Positions 1 to 8,268 are shown, counted from the first letter of the stretch. The stretch is 64,000 nucleotides of DNA from Roseiarcus sp963742305 (GCA_963742305.1 CAVULN010000023.1:62001-126000); one strand, 5' to 3'. The notes: a model not told the origin generated them from the letters alone. Translations and numbers: made by a program.

Positions 1-35
1 GCCAAAGGGCGATGGCGGCGCGGGCGGCCACGGCT

Positions 36-2442
36 TCAGCCCCGCAACACGGCGCCGGTCTTCCTCGACACCTCGGCCACGATCCTGGACATCGCCGCGT
101 CAATTTCGGTGTCGGTCAACGTGCGTTCGCGCGGCTGCAGGGTTATGTGAATGGCGACCGACTTCGCGCCCTCCGGCATGCCCTGGCCGCGATAGACGTC
201 GAACACGCCGACCCTGGAGACGAGCGCGCGCTCGGCGCCCTCAGCCGCTCTGACAATGTCGATGGCGTTCGTCGCCTCGCCGACAACGAACGCAAGGTCC
301 CGCTCGACCGGCATGAAGTCCGAGCGGACGAGCTTCGGCTTGGTCCTGGCGGACTTCGCCTTCGGCGCGGGAATGGCGTCGAGGGTGATCTCGAAGACGA
401 CGATCGGGCCTTCGGCGTCGAGCGCCTCGCATGCGCTCGGGTGGAGTTGTCCGAACCAGCCCACCACCGTCTTCGGCCCGAACTGGAGCGTCGCAGCGCG
501 GCCCGGATGCAGGAACGGCGGGCCGCCGGGGACGGCCTGCACCGCGTTCTCCTTGACGCCGAGCGCAGCGAGAAGGGTCATCGCGTCGCGCTTGGCGTCG
601 AAGACGTCGGCAAGGCCGCCGCCGCTCCATTGCCGGCCTTCCACGTCCCCTTTCGCCCTGCCGCGCCTTAGCCCCGCGGCCGCGGTCCGCTGGCCGGTTT
701 CGCCGGGCCCCAAAAAGATCTGCCCGACCTCGAACAGCGCGACGTCGCTCAGGCCCCGCCGCGCATTGCGCTCGGCGGCGGCCACGAGGCCCGGAACGAG
801 GCTCGGGCGCATGTCGGAAAGGTCGGCGGCCATCGGGTTCGCCAGCGCAAGCGAGGGCGAGCCGCCGCCGAACAGTTCCGCCGTGGTCCTGGAGACGAAG
901 GACCAGGTGACCGCCTCGCGCAGCCCGAGCGCGGCGAGCGTGCGCTTGGCGAGCCGCGTGCGCTTCTGCATGAGCGTCAGCACGGGTTTCGTCACGCCAT
1001 CGTCCAGTGGGGGCAATGGCGTCATCGGCGCCCGGTCGACGCCGGCGATGCGCAGGATCTGCTCGACGATGTCGGCCTTGACCTGAACGTCCGGGCGCCA
1101 GGAGGGGATCAGCACCCGCCCGTCCTCGACGCCAAAACCCAGCCGGCGCAGGATCGCCTCGCCCTCCTCGCGGGGAATATCGACGCCGAGCAACCGCCTG
1201 ACTTCGCTGTAGACGAAGGGGATCGCGCGCCGCGGCGTCGAGGGATCGCCCGCCACGACCATGCGCGAGGCCTCGCCGCCGCAGATTGAGAGCACCAGGT
1301 CGGTCGCGAGATCGCAGCCAGGCACGCAGAAGCCGGGATCGACGCCGCGCTCGAAGCGATAGCGCGCGTCAGTCGTGATCCCGAGCTTGCGCCCGGTCTG
1401 GGCGATGTTGGTCGGGTCCCAGAGCGCGCTCTCGATCAGGACGTCGCGCGTCGTCTCATCGCAGCCGGAATGTTCGCCGCCCATGATTCCGGCGATCGAT
1501 TCGACGCCGTTCTTGTCCGCGATGACGACCATGCTGTCGTCGAGCGCGTAGGTCTTGCCGTCGAGCGCGAGCACGCTCTCGCCGGGGTGCGCGCGCCGAA
1601 CGGTAAGGTCGCCGGCGACCTTGGCGAAGTCGAACACATGCAGGGGGCGCCCGCGGTCGAAGGTGATGTAGTTGGTGATGTCGACGAGCGCGCTGATCGG
1701 CCGGAGGCCAATCGCCCGCAGCCGGTTCTGCATCCAGTCGGGGGAAGGGCCGTTGGCGACGCCCCGGACGAGCCGCAAGGCGAAGGCCGGGCAGAGATGC
1801 TTGTCGGCGGGGGCGAAGTCGAGATTGACCCGGATCGGGCAATCGAACGCGCCGTCGATGGACTTGGACGCCGGCGTCTTCAGCTTGCCGAGTCCGGCCG
1901 CCGCGAGATCGCGGGCAATTCCGGCGACCCCGGTCGCGTCGGGGCGGTTGGGCGTCACCGCGACGTCGATCACCGGATCGTCGAGCCCGGCGAAGCGGGC
2001 GTAAGGGACGCCGACCGGCGCGTCGTCAGGAAGCTCGATGATGCCCTCGTGATCGTCGCTGAGCTCGAGCTCCGCCGCCGAGCACAGCATGCCGTTCGAA
2101 CTCGACGCCGCGGATGACGCCCTTGGCGAGGGTCAGCTTCTTGCCGGGAATATACGTCCCGACCGGCGAGAACACGCCCTTCATCCCGGCGCGCGCGTTG
2201 GGCGCCCCGCAGACGACCTGCACCGGGCCCTGGCCGGCGTCGACGATGCAGACCTTCAGCCGGTCGGCGTTGGGATGGGGCTTCGCCTCGAGGACCGAAG
2301 CGACGACGAAGCCGTCATAGTTGCGAGCCGGGTCCTCGAGTTGCTCGACTTCGAGGCCGACGCGGGTCAGCGTGTCGACGATCTCGGCAAGCGAGGCCGA
2401 GGTTTCGAGGTGGTCCTTGAGCCAGGAGAGGGTGAATTTCAT
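36..2442 (-). CDS. pheT: Phenylalanyl-tRNA synthetase beta subunit, broken by one +1 frameshift
   Basis: Beta chain of the tetrameric cytosolic PheRS that charges tRNA-Phe. It reads in two overlapping frames. The first ~115 codons (start 2442) carry the N-terminal and tRNA-binding (EMAP/OB-type) region. The remainder (2090 to 36) carries the B3/B4 editing region, the B5 domain and the C-terminal anticodon-binding domain. The expected 'GVESNGMLCS' junction is disrupted near 2099-2100, where an extra T (sense strand) turns GAGTCGAAC into GAGTTCGAAC. Removing that base gives 802 codons (801 aa), the normal family length. The start ATG overlaps the stop of the upstream HEPN gene by one base (TAATG), so translation is probably coupled. 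Because the gene is essential, a sequence error is more likely than a true pseudogene. Confidence 0.95.
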
Positions 2443-2900
2443 TACGAACGGTTCTTGAATAGCAGCGAGACCGCAAGGCTTGTTCGTTCGGCTTGCGACA
2501 GCGCGCCCATTGCGGTGATAGCGGATTTTGCCAATTCAACGAGGGCGCGGCATTCATCCTTGGTATACAGGGCTTGCGATGGAAGGTAATCCGAGCGAAT
2601 TCGCTCGCTCTGAAGCTCGACAACGCTGCTTCCAATCTTCTGCAATGTCCCGACACGGTTCAGAGGCGGAGCGTTGAACGCGGTCTTGAGCGTCCCGTGC
2701 TCCAGAGAGCGATAGACCCGGATATAGTCCGGGGAGCGCGAATCGATGCGGCCAAGCAGCTCGTCCGCGCAGAGACCGGCCAACGCGTGAAATACGGCAT
2801 AGTACGCGGTGCTGACCGCGCGCCGCTTGAGCGTGAGGCCTCTGCCAGATTTCTCAGCAAGCTCTTCTGCCAGCACCATGAGGCGCTCGACCATCGTCAT
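2442..2900 (-). CDS. HEPN-domain protein (UPF0332-like)
   Basis: A 152-aa all-helical protein. It shows the HEPN/UPF0332 hallmarks: the helix motif 'AYYAVFHAL' (about residues 32-40) and a late 'RSDYLP' segment resembling the R-x-x-A-D-Y signature, followed by a helix with regularly spaced alanines. R61 and H68 give an R-x6-H spacing that could be the HEPN ribonuclease pair, but this is not certain. Family members are often toxins or RNA-associated proteins in two-gene cassettes. It overlaps the preceding small gene by 4 nt and the pheT start by 1 nt, so it is embedded in the pheS-pheT operon. Function is inferred from fold motifs only. Confidence 0.8.
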   Translation of the reverse strand: MTMVERLMVLAEELAEKSGRGLTLKRRAVSTAYYAVFHALAGLCADELLGRIDSRSPDYIRVYRSLEHGTLKTAFNAPPLNRVGTLQKIGSSVVELQSERIRSDYLPSQALYTKDECRALVELAKSAITAMGALSQAERTSLAVSLLFKNRS

Positions 2901-3208
2901 GGCGGATCTGTCCGCTCAGCTTCCTCCTCCGAGGCGAGTTCGTCCGCCGCGCCGGGATAGTCGCGACGGACGAACACGAACCGGTTGTCTCCGGCCTCGA
3001 TCAGACGCGCGCGGATCGCATCCCGGGCGTCGAACAAGGACTCGGCGGTGTCCTTCGGCCGCCGATCGAAATGCGCGGTGACGCGTATGATTTTGTCGCC
3101 GTCGAAATCTTCGTCAAACAGGATATCGGAGCCGACGAGGCCCCGGTTTGCAAAGCGCGATTGCATGACTTCTGCGACGATGTTTCGGACTTCCGCTTCC
3201 GTCGTCAT
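2897..3208 (-). CDS. Small acidic protein paired with the HEPN gene
   Basis: A 103-aa acidic protein of unknown family. It has an N-terminal helix, a predicted beta-hairpin ('DKIIRVTAHFDRRP', about residues 38-51), a helix and an acidic C-terminus rich in Glu and Asp. AGGGA lies 7 nt upstream of the ATG. The gene overlaps the HEPN start by 4 nt (ATGA), as toxin/antitoxin partners commonly do. It has no nucleotidyltransferase GS-x-R motif, so it is not a MNT-type HEPN partner. An antitoxin-like or partner role is inferred from gene arrangement alone. Confidence 0.7.
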   Translation of the reverse strand: MTTEAEVRNIVAEVMQSRFANRGLVGSDILFDEDFDGDKIIRVTAHFDRRPKDTAESLFDARDAIRARLIEAGDNRFVFVRRDYPGAADELASEEEAERTDPP

Positions 3209-3262
3209 AACGATTCCCTTTAAGCTCGCCGCGGACCTCGGCCGCTCAAACCGTGCGCTTCA

Positions 3263-3496
3263 TCAGAAATTGTAAGTGCGCTTGAGAATGTCAAAGAGCT
3301 CTCTCGCGGCTTCTCGGCCCAATTGGATCGTCTGGCTTTGCTTTCCGGGATTGGCTCTATCGGCTGATCCGTTGGTGTCGATTTGCACAACGGGGTGGCC
3401 ATCGGTCAGCGCAAAGACTTTCACTACGCCCACGACCCGAGATGGTTGGATTTTTCCCTTTTCTTCTCGCGTCTCAAACTTCGTTATCCATGCCAT
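3263..3496 (-). CDS. Small conserved protein between pheS and the HEPN pair
   Basis: A 77-aa protein with a compact beta-rich core, containing 'VVGVVKVFALTDGHPVVQI' and then 'QTIQLGREAARELFDIL'. It resembles short conserved proteins found beside small HEPN-type genes; some of these carry the misleading database name methionyl-tRNA formyltransferase. It has no formyltransferase motif and is far too short for one. The start lies 20 nt downstream of the pheS stop, on the same strand, so it is probably co-transcribed. Its biochemical role is unknown. Confidence 0.7.
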   Translation of the reverse strand: MAWITKFETREEKGKIQPSRVVGVVKVFALTDGHPVVQIDTNGSADRANPGKQSQTIQLGREAARELFDILKRTYNF

Positions 3497-3516
3497 CTGT
3501 CGATCCTACGCGATCT

Positions 3517-4599
3517 TCACCCGCTCAATCCCCCGGCGAGCGTGGGGATGTCGAGCGGCTTGAAGCCATAGTGGTTGATCCAGCGCAGGTCCGCATCGAA
3601 GAAGTCGCGCAGGTCGGGGAGTCCGTATTTGAGCATCGTCAGCCGGTCGAGGCCGATGCCCCAGGCGAACCCCTGGTAGACCTCCGGGTCGAGGCCGCAG
3701 TTCGACAGCACGTGGGGATGGACCATGCCGCAGCCGAGGACCTCGAGCCAGTCCTCGCCCTCGCCGAAGCGGATTTCCCCGCCCGAGCGGCGGCACTGGA
3801 TGTCGACCTCGAGCGAGGGCGAAGTGAACGGGAAATAGCTCGGGCGGAAGCGCATGCCGACATGCCTGACCTCGAAGAACGCCTTGCAGAATTCCTCCAG
3901 CACCCACTTGAGGTTGGCGAGCGTCGCGCTCTGATCGACAACCAGGCCCTCGATCTGGTGGAACATCGGGGTGTGCGTCTGGTCGGCGTCCCGCCGATAG
4001 GTGCGGCCGGGGCAGATGATGCGGATCGGCGGCTTCTGGCTCAGCATGGCGCGCACCTGGACCGGACTCGTGTGGGTGCGCAGGACCTGGCGCTCGCCGT
4101 TTTCGTCGGGCGCGAGGAAGAACGTGTCGTGCATCTCGCGCGCCGGGTGGCCGGGCGGGAAGTTGAGCTTTCCGAAATTGTAATCGTCGCTCTCGATGTC
4201 CGGCCCTTCGGCGACCGAGAAGCCCATCTCGGCGAAAATGGCGACAATCTCGTCCATCACCTGGCTGATCGGATGGATGCGCCCGGTCTCGATCCCCCCG
4301 AGGGGAACCGGCAGCGTCACATCGAGCGCTTCGCGCCTGAGCTGGGTTTCGAGCGCCGCGCGTTTGAGCGCCGCCCGCCGCGTTGCGAGCGCTTGCGTGA
4401 CCACATCCTTCAGCGCGTTGATGGCCGCGCCATGCGCTTTCCGCTCGTCCGGCGAGAGCTTGCCGAGGGTGGCGAGGAGGGCGGAAATCGATCCCTTCTT
4501 GCCGAGCGCGGCGATCCGGGCGGCCTCGAGCGCGCCTTCATCGCTGGCGCTCTCAATGGCTCCCAGCGTCTCCCGTTCAAGGGCGGATAGGTCCGACAT
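3517..4599 (-). CDS. pheS: Phenylalanyl-tRNA synthetase alpha subunit
   Basis: Catalytic subunit of PheRS (360 aa, full length). The N-terminal coiled coil occupies about residues 1-90. The class II core follows: 'HPISQVMDEIVAIFAEMGF', then 'FPPGHPAREMHDTFF' (motif 1/2 region), the ATP-binding motif 'RTHTSPVQVRAM', and the phenylalanine pocket with 'GCGMVHPHVL' and motif 3 'FAWGIGLDRLTMLKYGL'. AAGGA lies directly before the ATG. It follows rplT on the same strand with a 113-nt gap that carries two hairpins. In most bacteria pheT follows immediately, but here three small genes intervene. Confidence 0.98.
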   Translation of the reverse strand: MSDLSALERETLGAIESASDEGALEAARIAALGKKGSISALLATLGKLSPDERKAHGAAINALKDVVTQALATRRAALKRAALETQLRREALDVTLPVPLGGIETGRIHPISQVMDEIVAIFAEMGFSVAEGPDIESDDYNFGKLNFPPGHPAREMHDTFFLAPDENGERQVLRTHTSPVQVRAMLSQKPPIRIICPGRTYRRDADQTHTPMFHQIEGLVVDQSATLANLKWVLEEFCKAFFEVRHVGMRFRPSYFPFTSPSLEVDIQCRRSGGEIRFGEGEDWLEVLGCGMVHPHVLSNCGLDPEVYQGFAWGIGLDRLTMLKYGLPDLRDFFDADLRWINHYGFKPLDIPTLAGGLSG

Positions 4600-4680
4600 T
4601 CCTTATGGACTCCCGGGCCGAGCCGGTCGCGGGTCTTCTCCCGCATCGATGGGAAGAAGAGGCCCAGGCCCCCAAATCCG

Positions 4681-4697
4681 CTCTCCGGTCCGGAGAG
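4681..4697 (-). terminator. Inverted repeat in the rplT-pheS gap
   Basis: A 7-bp perfect stem (CTCTCCG/CGGAGAG) with a 3-nt loop, about 15 nt downstream of the rplT stop on the minus strand. It has no T tract. It may act as an attenuator or mRNA-stabilising hairpin between the ribosomal-protein genes and pheS, and is unlikely to be a strong terminator. Confidence 0.35.
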
Positions 4698-4703
4698 GAC
4701 GGA

Positions 4704-4724
4704 AAGGCCGCCTCAGGCGGCCTT
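4704..4724 (-). terminator. GC-rich hairpin spanning the rplT stop codon
   Basis: A perfect 9-bp stem (AAGGCCGCC/GGCGGCCTT) whose loop is the rplT stop codon itself (TGA on the minus strand). On the minus strand it is followed by a short T run (CCTTTCC). It could partially terminate or slow transcription, lowering pheS-pheT output relative to the ribosomal proteins. This is inferred from structure only. Confidence 0.45.
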
Positions 4725-5078
4725 CGGCAGCGCGCCCTTGGCCTGCTCGACGATCGCGGCGAACGCCGCGGGCTCGGAGATGGCGAGATCGGACAGGACT
4801 TTGCGGTCGACTTCGATCCCCGCCGCGGCGAGGCCGGAGATAAACCGGCTGTAGGTCAGGCCATGCTCGCGCGCCGCCGCGTTGATCCGCTGAATCCACA
4901 ACGCGCGGAATTCGCGCTTGCGGTTCTTGCGGTCGCGATAGGCGTATTGCATCGACTTGTCGACCGCGGCCTTGGCGGCGCGGATGGTGTTCTCGCGCCG
5001 GCCAAAGAAGCCCTTGGCGGCTTTGAGCACCTTCTTGTGCTTGGCGTGGGCGGTGACGCCCCTTTTTACGCGCGACAT
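4713..5078 (-). CDS. rplT: 50S ribosomal protein L20
   Basis: L20 binds 23S rRNA and is essential for early 50S assembly. It has 121 aa, the usual length, with the basic N-terminus 'MSRVKRGVTAHAKHKKVLK', the conserved 'AYRDRKNRKREFRALWI' and 'INAAAREHGLTYSRFI' segments, and a C-terminal globular domain. It lies 25 nt downstream of rpmI, forming the standard rpmI-rplT pair, but infC is not adjacent upstream. The stop codon lies in a strong hairpin. Confidence 0.98.
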   Translation of the reverse strand: MSRVKRGVTAHAKHKKVLKAAKGFFGRRENTIRAAKAAVDKSMQYAYRDRKNRKREFRALWIQRINAAAREHGLTYSRFISGLAAAGIEVDRKVLSDLAISEPAAFAAIVEQAKGALPKAA

Positions 5079-5103
5079 GGTTCATTCTCTCCGGAGAAAA
5101 GGG

Positions 5104-5304
5104 TCAGCCGTTCGGCAGGAAGTACTTCTTGACCTTGTCGCCGTCGGTCTTGAACAGAATCGACGTGCCGCGCAGATCGCGGATCTGCTTTGGCGTGCGC
5201 TTGATCATCCCGTGCTGCTTGCCGCGCTGGGCGTACACGACCTTGCCGGTCCCGGTGAGTTTGAAGCGCTTTTTCGCGCCCGATTTGGTTTTCAACTTGG
5301 GCAT
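5104..5304 (-). CDS. rpmI: 50S ribosomal protein L35
   Basis: A 66-aa basic protein of the large subunit, with the typical N-terminus 'MPKLKTKSGAKKRFKLTGTG' and C-terminal '...VKKYFLPNG'. AGGAGAG precedes the ATG. It is the first recognisable gene of the minus-strand rpmI-rplT-pheS-...-pheT operon, so its promoter should lie in 5305-5450. No infC-type leader gene is visible there. Confidence 0.97.
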   Translation of the reverse strand: MPKLKTKSGAKKRFKLTGTGKVVYAQRGKQHGMIKRTPKQIRDLRGTSILFKTDGDKVKKYFLPNG

Positions 5305-5456
5305 TTGGCTCTCCTCAAGGCTTGACGCCCTTTTGAATTTGACGGGGCGATATCAGCCCCGCTCGCGCGAGCAAAAAAACCGCCACGGCAGCCCTTGACG
5401 CCGGGCGGTTCACGAACGGGCGGTCATTTACGCGAAAGGCGGCGCCAATGCAAGAA

Positions 5457-5487
5457 CGTCTCGCGGCGCCAAAGGCCCCGCGAGACG
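5457..5487 (-). terminator. Strong hairpin downstream of the 67-aa membrane ORF
   Basis: Perfect 10-bp inverted repeat (CGTCTCGCGG/CCGCGAGACG) with an 11-nt loop. It lies about 90 nt downstream of the stop of the small membrane ORF on the minus strand and is followed there by TTCTTG. It is the best candidate terminator separating that gene from the rpmI promoter region. Nothing else coding is seen in 5305-5573. Confidence 0.5.
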
Positions 5488-5573
5488 CGGCCGTCAGATC
5501 AAAGGCCGCCCCAAGCCTTCAGAGCATTCTACGGGCCGTACGGTTGGCGGCCCGGCCTATCCTTGCCTGCCTA

Positions 5574-5777
5574 TCACTTCTCGATCGAAGTGACGCTCTG
5601 CGCCATAGGGTGCGAGTGGTGTGACAGGACGCCGATATGAGCCGTCACGGAGACCAATCCAAACACCGCCATCCAGACGGCCACGATCGTCGCCAGGGCG
5701 ATCGTCAGGGGCCGCTGATTGCGATCGTCGATCAAGCCTTCGTCGTAGAGGCCCGAACTATCCAGATTCCGCAACAT
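5574..5777 (-). CDS. Small single-pass membrane protein
   Basis: A 67-aa ORF with a 20-residue acidic N-terminus, one hydrophobic transmembrane segment (about residues 24-50, 'LTIALATIVAVWMAVFGLV'), and a short His-containing tail. GGAGATG lies upstream of the ATG. A near-perfect CRP/FNR-type palindrome is centred about 88 nt before the start codon and a strong hairpin follows the gene, so it looks like a monocistronic regulated unit. No family is recognised and the function is unknown. Confidence 0.6.
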   Translation of the reverse strand: MLRNLDSSGLYDEGLIDDRNQRPLTIALATIVAVWMAVFGLVSVTAHIGVLSHHSHPMAQSVTSIEK

Positions 5778-5856
5778 CGCCGCATCTCCAAAGCCGCCGA
5801 GGTCCTTCGGCGGTCCATCTCGTTGAGACGGTTAGAGCATAATTCGCCATAAGAGG

Positions 5857-5874
5857 GTGTGACGCAGATCACAC
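5857..5874. promoter_or_regulatory. CRP/FNR-family binding site (GTGTGA-N6-TCACAC)
   Basis: Perfect palindromic half-sites GTGTGA and TCACAC separated by CGCAGA, matching the TGTGA-N6-TCACA consensus of CRP-like regulators. Read on the minus strand, the site is nearly identical to a second one at 61121-61138. Its position upstream of the 67-aa membrane ORF suggests control of that gene. Which regulator binds (CRP, FixK/FNR-like or other) cannot be told from sequence. Confidence 0.65.
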
Positions 5875-6098
5875 TCCGCGCTGGCTCCGCCCCATGTCTC
5901 CTCGCCGAGGCGGTGGCGACGGGAGACCCGCTCACCGCGGTAGCCCGCTGATGCCGCTGATGTATGTAGACGGTTCTATCAACGGGTTGCTGAACCGGTT
6001 GGCGCAGGGCTGAGCAGGGTTCACGGGTTTGGCGGGCGCGTGATTGGGCGTTTTTATGGAGGGCGGCTGCGCCGCCGCGTGGACCGCGGCGCTTGGGC

Positions 6099-7244
6099 TC
6101 ACAGGGCGGCGAGGCGGTCGAGATAGACAAGCCTGCGGAAGTTGTAGACGAGGTTGGCCATGCCGATCTTCAGCCTGGCGCGGGCGATGCCGACGGTGCG
6201 GATGAAGAGGTCCATCTTGTCTTTCTGCACCGCGAAGACATGCTCGACGCCGGAGCGGACCTTGGATTTGAGGGCGTTGGCGCGCCGCATGGTCTCCGGC
6301 ATCGGCCGACGCGGCGGCTTCTTGCGATGGATGCGGCTGACGAAGCCGTTCCTTTCGAGGAACGCCTCGTTGGCCTTCGAGCGGTAGGCCGTGTCGGCCC
6401 ACACCGCGCTCGCGGTGTTGGTCTTGTCGAGCAGCCCCTCGCGCAGCCGCGCGCCCTCGTAGGCGGCGGCGTCGGTTGCGTCCCAGCGCCGGATCAGCCC
6501 ATGCTCGCGGTCGATCGAGACATGGTTCTGGTAGCCGAAGGTCGGGATGGCGATGTCGACCGGAGGAACCGTCCCGTCCGGCCTCGCCTTGGCCTTGCTG
6601 AACTTGACCGTCCAGCGCGCGTCGCGGTCCTTCTGCCGGAGCTTCGCAGGCTTGGCTTTCCAGGCCTCGGGGATGCGCCCGTCCTTGATCGCCTTCTTCT
6701 CCTCCTCGGTGTTGCGCTGCTTGGGCGCTGGGATCAGCGAAGCGTCGGCCCTCGGGCTTGACCCGAGGGTTTGGCCGCCCATGGCGACGTACCCGGCCTC
6801 GCGCAGCGCCGCGTCGAACCGGTCGAACAGCGGCTTGATCGCCTCGGCCCGGGTCAGCTTCTCGCGGAACAGCCAGATCGTGCGGGCGTCGGGAACCCGG
6901 TCGGACAGGCCCAGCCCGAGAAACCGCATGAACGACAGGCGGTCGTTGATCAGAAACTCGGCGCGCTCGTCGGAGAGGGCGTTCGCCGCCTGGATCACCA
7001 GGATCTTGAACATCATCACAGGGTCGAACGGCGGCCGGCCGCCCTGCGAACCGTCCGAGTAGGCCAGCGCCCGCGTCAGCTCGGGCCGGAACATCTCGAA
7101 ATCCACCGCCGCCGTGAAGGCCAGCAACTGATCGCCCAGATCGCTCAGCCGCCTCAGGCGCTCGTCGACGTCGAAGAACCCAGGCTCACCGCGCATCAAC
7201 TCACCCCGCTCCATCATCAGCGAAGGAATCAGAAACTCCGCCAA
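6099..7244 (-). CDS. IS5-family DDE transposase with an in-frame palindromic insertion
   Basis: A 381-aa transposase. It has an N-terminal DUF772-type domain ('GGRPPFDPVMMFKILVIQ', about residues 68-85; 'DRVPDARTIWLFREKL'), then the DDE core: D167 in 'DASLIPAPKQRN', the second Asp in 'WADTAYRS', and the Glu in 'SGVEHVFAVQKDKMD'. Relatives usually read GGQ-x-x-DA immediately before the first Asp. Here eight residues (159-166, TLGSSPRA) sit in that place, encoded by a perfect palindrome. The frame is open throughout, but the extra loop next to the catalytic Asp may impair activity. Confidence 0.93.
   Translation of the reverse strand: MAEFLIPSLMMERGELMRGEPGFFDVDERLRRLSDLGDQLLAFTAAVDFEMFRPELTRALAYSDGSQGGRPPFDPVMMFKILVIQAANALSDERAEFLINDRLSFMRFLGLGLSDRVPDARTIWLFREKLTRAEAIKPLFDRFDAALREAGYVAMGGQTLGSSPRADASLIPAPKQRNTEEEKKAIKDGRIPEAWKAKPAKLRQKDRDARWTVKFSKAKARPDGTVPPVDIAIPTFGYQNHVSIDREHGLIRRWDATDAAAYEGARLREGLLDKTNTASAVWADTAYRSKANEAFLERNGFVSRIHRKKPPRRPMPETMRRANALKSKVRSGVEHVFAVQKDKMDLFIRTVGIARARLKIGMANLVYNFRRLVYLDRLAAL
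6749..6769. repeat. Palindromic element inserted inside the transposase gene
   Basis: 8-bp perfect arms (CCCTCGGG/CCCGAGGG) around CTTGA. The element resembles short dispersed palindromes of the form CTCGGGTCAAGCCCGAG common in alphaproteobacterial genomes (a recollection, not a search). It preserves the reading frame and adds about six residues relative to the usual IS5 sequence. No second copy was noticed in this window. Confidence 0.6.
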
Positions 7245-7267
7245 ATGGCGAGGTTCTTAGAACCGTC

Positions 7268-8021
7268 CAGCTGCATCAGGACGGCTCGCGGCACGAATGG
7301 CTCGAGGGCGAACCGCCGCTCGACCTGATCGTCACGATGGATGATGCGACGGGGGCGATCTATTCGGCCTTTCTGGTCGAGGAGGAAGGCACGGCCTCGA
7401 CCTTCCGGGGCTTAAGCGAGGTTTTCTCGCAGCACGGCCTGCCGATGACCCTCTATGCGGATCGCGGGGCCCATTACTTTCACACCCCCAAAGCTGGCGG
7501 CGAGATCGATCGGGGTCATCCGACCCAGTCGGAAGGGCGCTCGAGCAATTGGGCGTCGAGCATATCGGGGCCTATTCGCCCCAGGCGAGAGGCCGTTCAG
7601 AGCGTACGTTCGGGACGCTGCAGGACCGGCTGCGAAGGAACTCAGGCTCGCCGGAATCGCCACGGTCGAGGCGGCCAACGCCTTCCTCCGCGAGGTCTAT
7701 CTGCCGGCCCACAACGCGCGCTTTGCGGTTGAGGCGGCCGGCGAGGGCTCCGCCTTCACGCCCATTCCAGGCATCGACCTCGACGAGATCCTGTGCGTCG
7801 AGGAGGAGCGGCAGGTCGGAAACGACAATTGCGTCTCCTACCGCACGCTGAAACTGCAAATCCCGGAGGGCCCGATGCGGCCCCATTTCGTCAAGGCGCG
7901 GGTCAAGGTGCATGTCTACCCGGACGGCTCGCATGCCGTCTTTCACGGACCGCGCTGCATCGGCCGCTACGACGAGAAAGGCAGGCTCAGGACGACCAAC
8001 GACGCCCTGCGCGCCGCTTAA
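7268..8021 (+). pseudogene. 5'-truncated, frameshifted ISNCY-type transposase
   Basis: Catalytic-core remnant of an rve-type transposase. It starts abruptly with 'QLHQDGSRHEWLEGEPPLD', continues 'TMDDATGAIYSAFLVEEEG' and 'LYADRGAHYFHTPKAGG', and then changes frame twice. Near 7530 one base appears missing in the '(T)Q-VGRALEQLGVEHIGAYS' region, and near 7636 another is missing before 'KELRLAGIATVEAANAFL'. The C-terminal beta domain to 'RCIGRYDEKGRL' is intact. The helix-turn-helix half is absent, with the IS5 element directly upstream. Unlike other broken genes here, these shifts are deletions, consistent with genuine decay. Confidence 0.85.
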
Positions 8022-8268
8022 ATCCGCTCGGCGGCGCGAGGCAGAACAGAACCAGAGAAGCGGACAATTGATGTGCTGCCAAAACCGGACAACTCAATTC
8101 GCTGTCGACAGCCCCGTGACAGGCGAATAACAGGCGAATAGAGGAAATGCAGAAGCAATGGCGATTCGGTTCTGCCTTGATTGCTCCGCTCCCATCGCCG
8201 TTGCGTCGTCCACCGTGCGATGGTCATGTTGAAACGCCAGCGCGCGTCAAGCGACGTGAGAGGACGCA
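8022..8268. other. Residual right end of the ISNCY-type element
   Basis: No gene. It contains 'CGGACAATTGATGTGCTGCC' and 'AACCGGACAACTC', which resemble the terminal sequences of this type of element, then an 11-bp direct tandem repeat (ACAGGCGAATA twice, 8119-8140) that may mark the insertion boundary. Confidence 0.4.

Larger units (their letters stand above)
5969..7267 (-). mobile_element. IS5-family insertion sequence
   Basis: About 1.3 kb element with a single transposase gene on the minus strand. The proposed ends are an imperfect terminal inverted repeat: the left begins GACGGTTCTATCAAC and the right, read inward, begins GACGGTTCTAAGAAC (13 of 15 matching). No clear target duplication is visible. 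The right end abuts the truncated ISNCY-type transposase at 7268, suggesting insertion into, or deletion next to, that element. The exact boundaries are tentative. Confidence 0.6.

Noticed and set aside
3263..3496. Annotation of the 77-aa protein as methionyl-tRNA formyltransferase
   Set aside because: Too short and without formyltransferase motifs; the name is a known propagated misannotation for such short proteins.
8119..8140. 11-bp tandem repeat as a possible CRISPR or iteron array
   Set aside because: Only two copies without spacers; probably an insertion boundary or slippage duplication.
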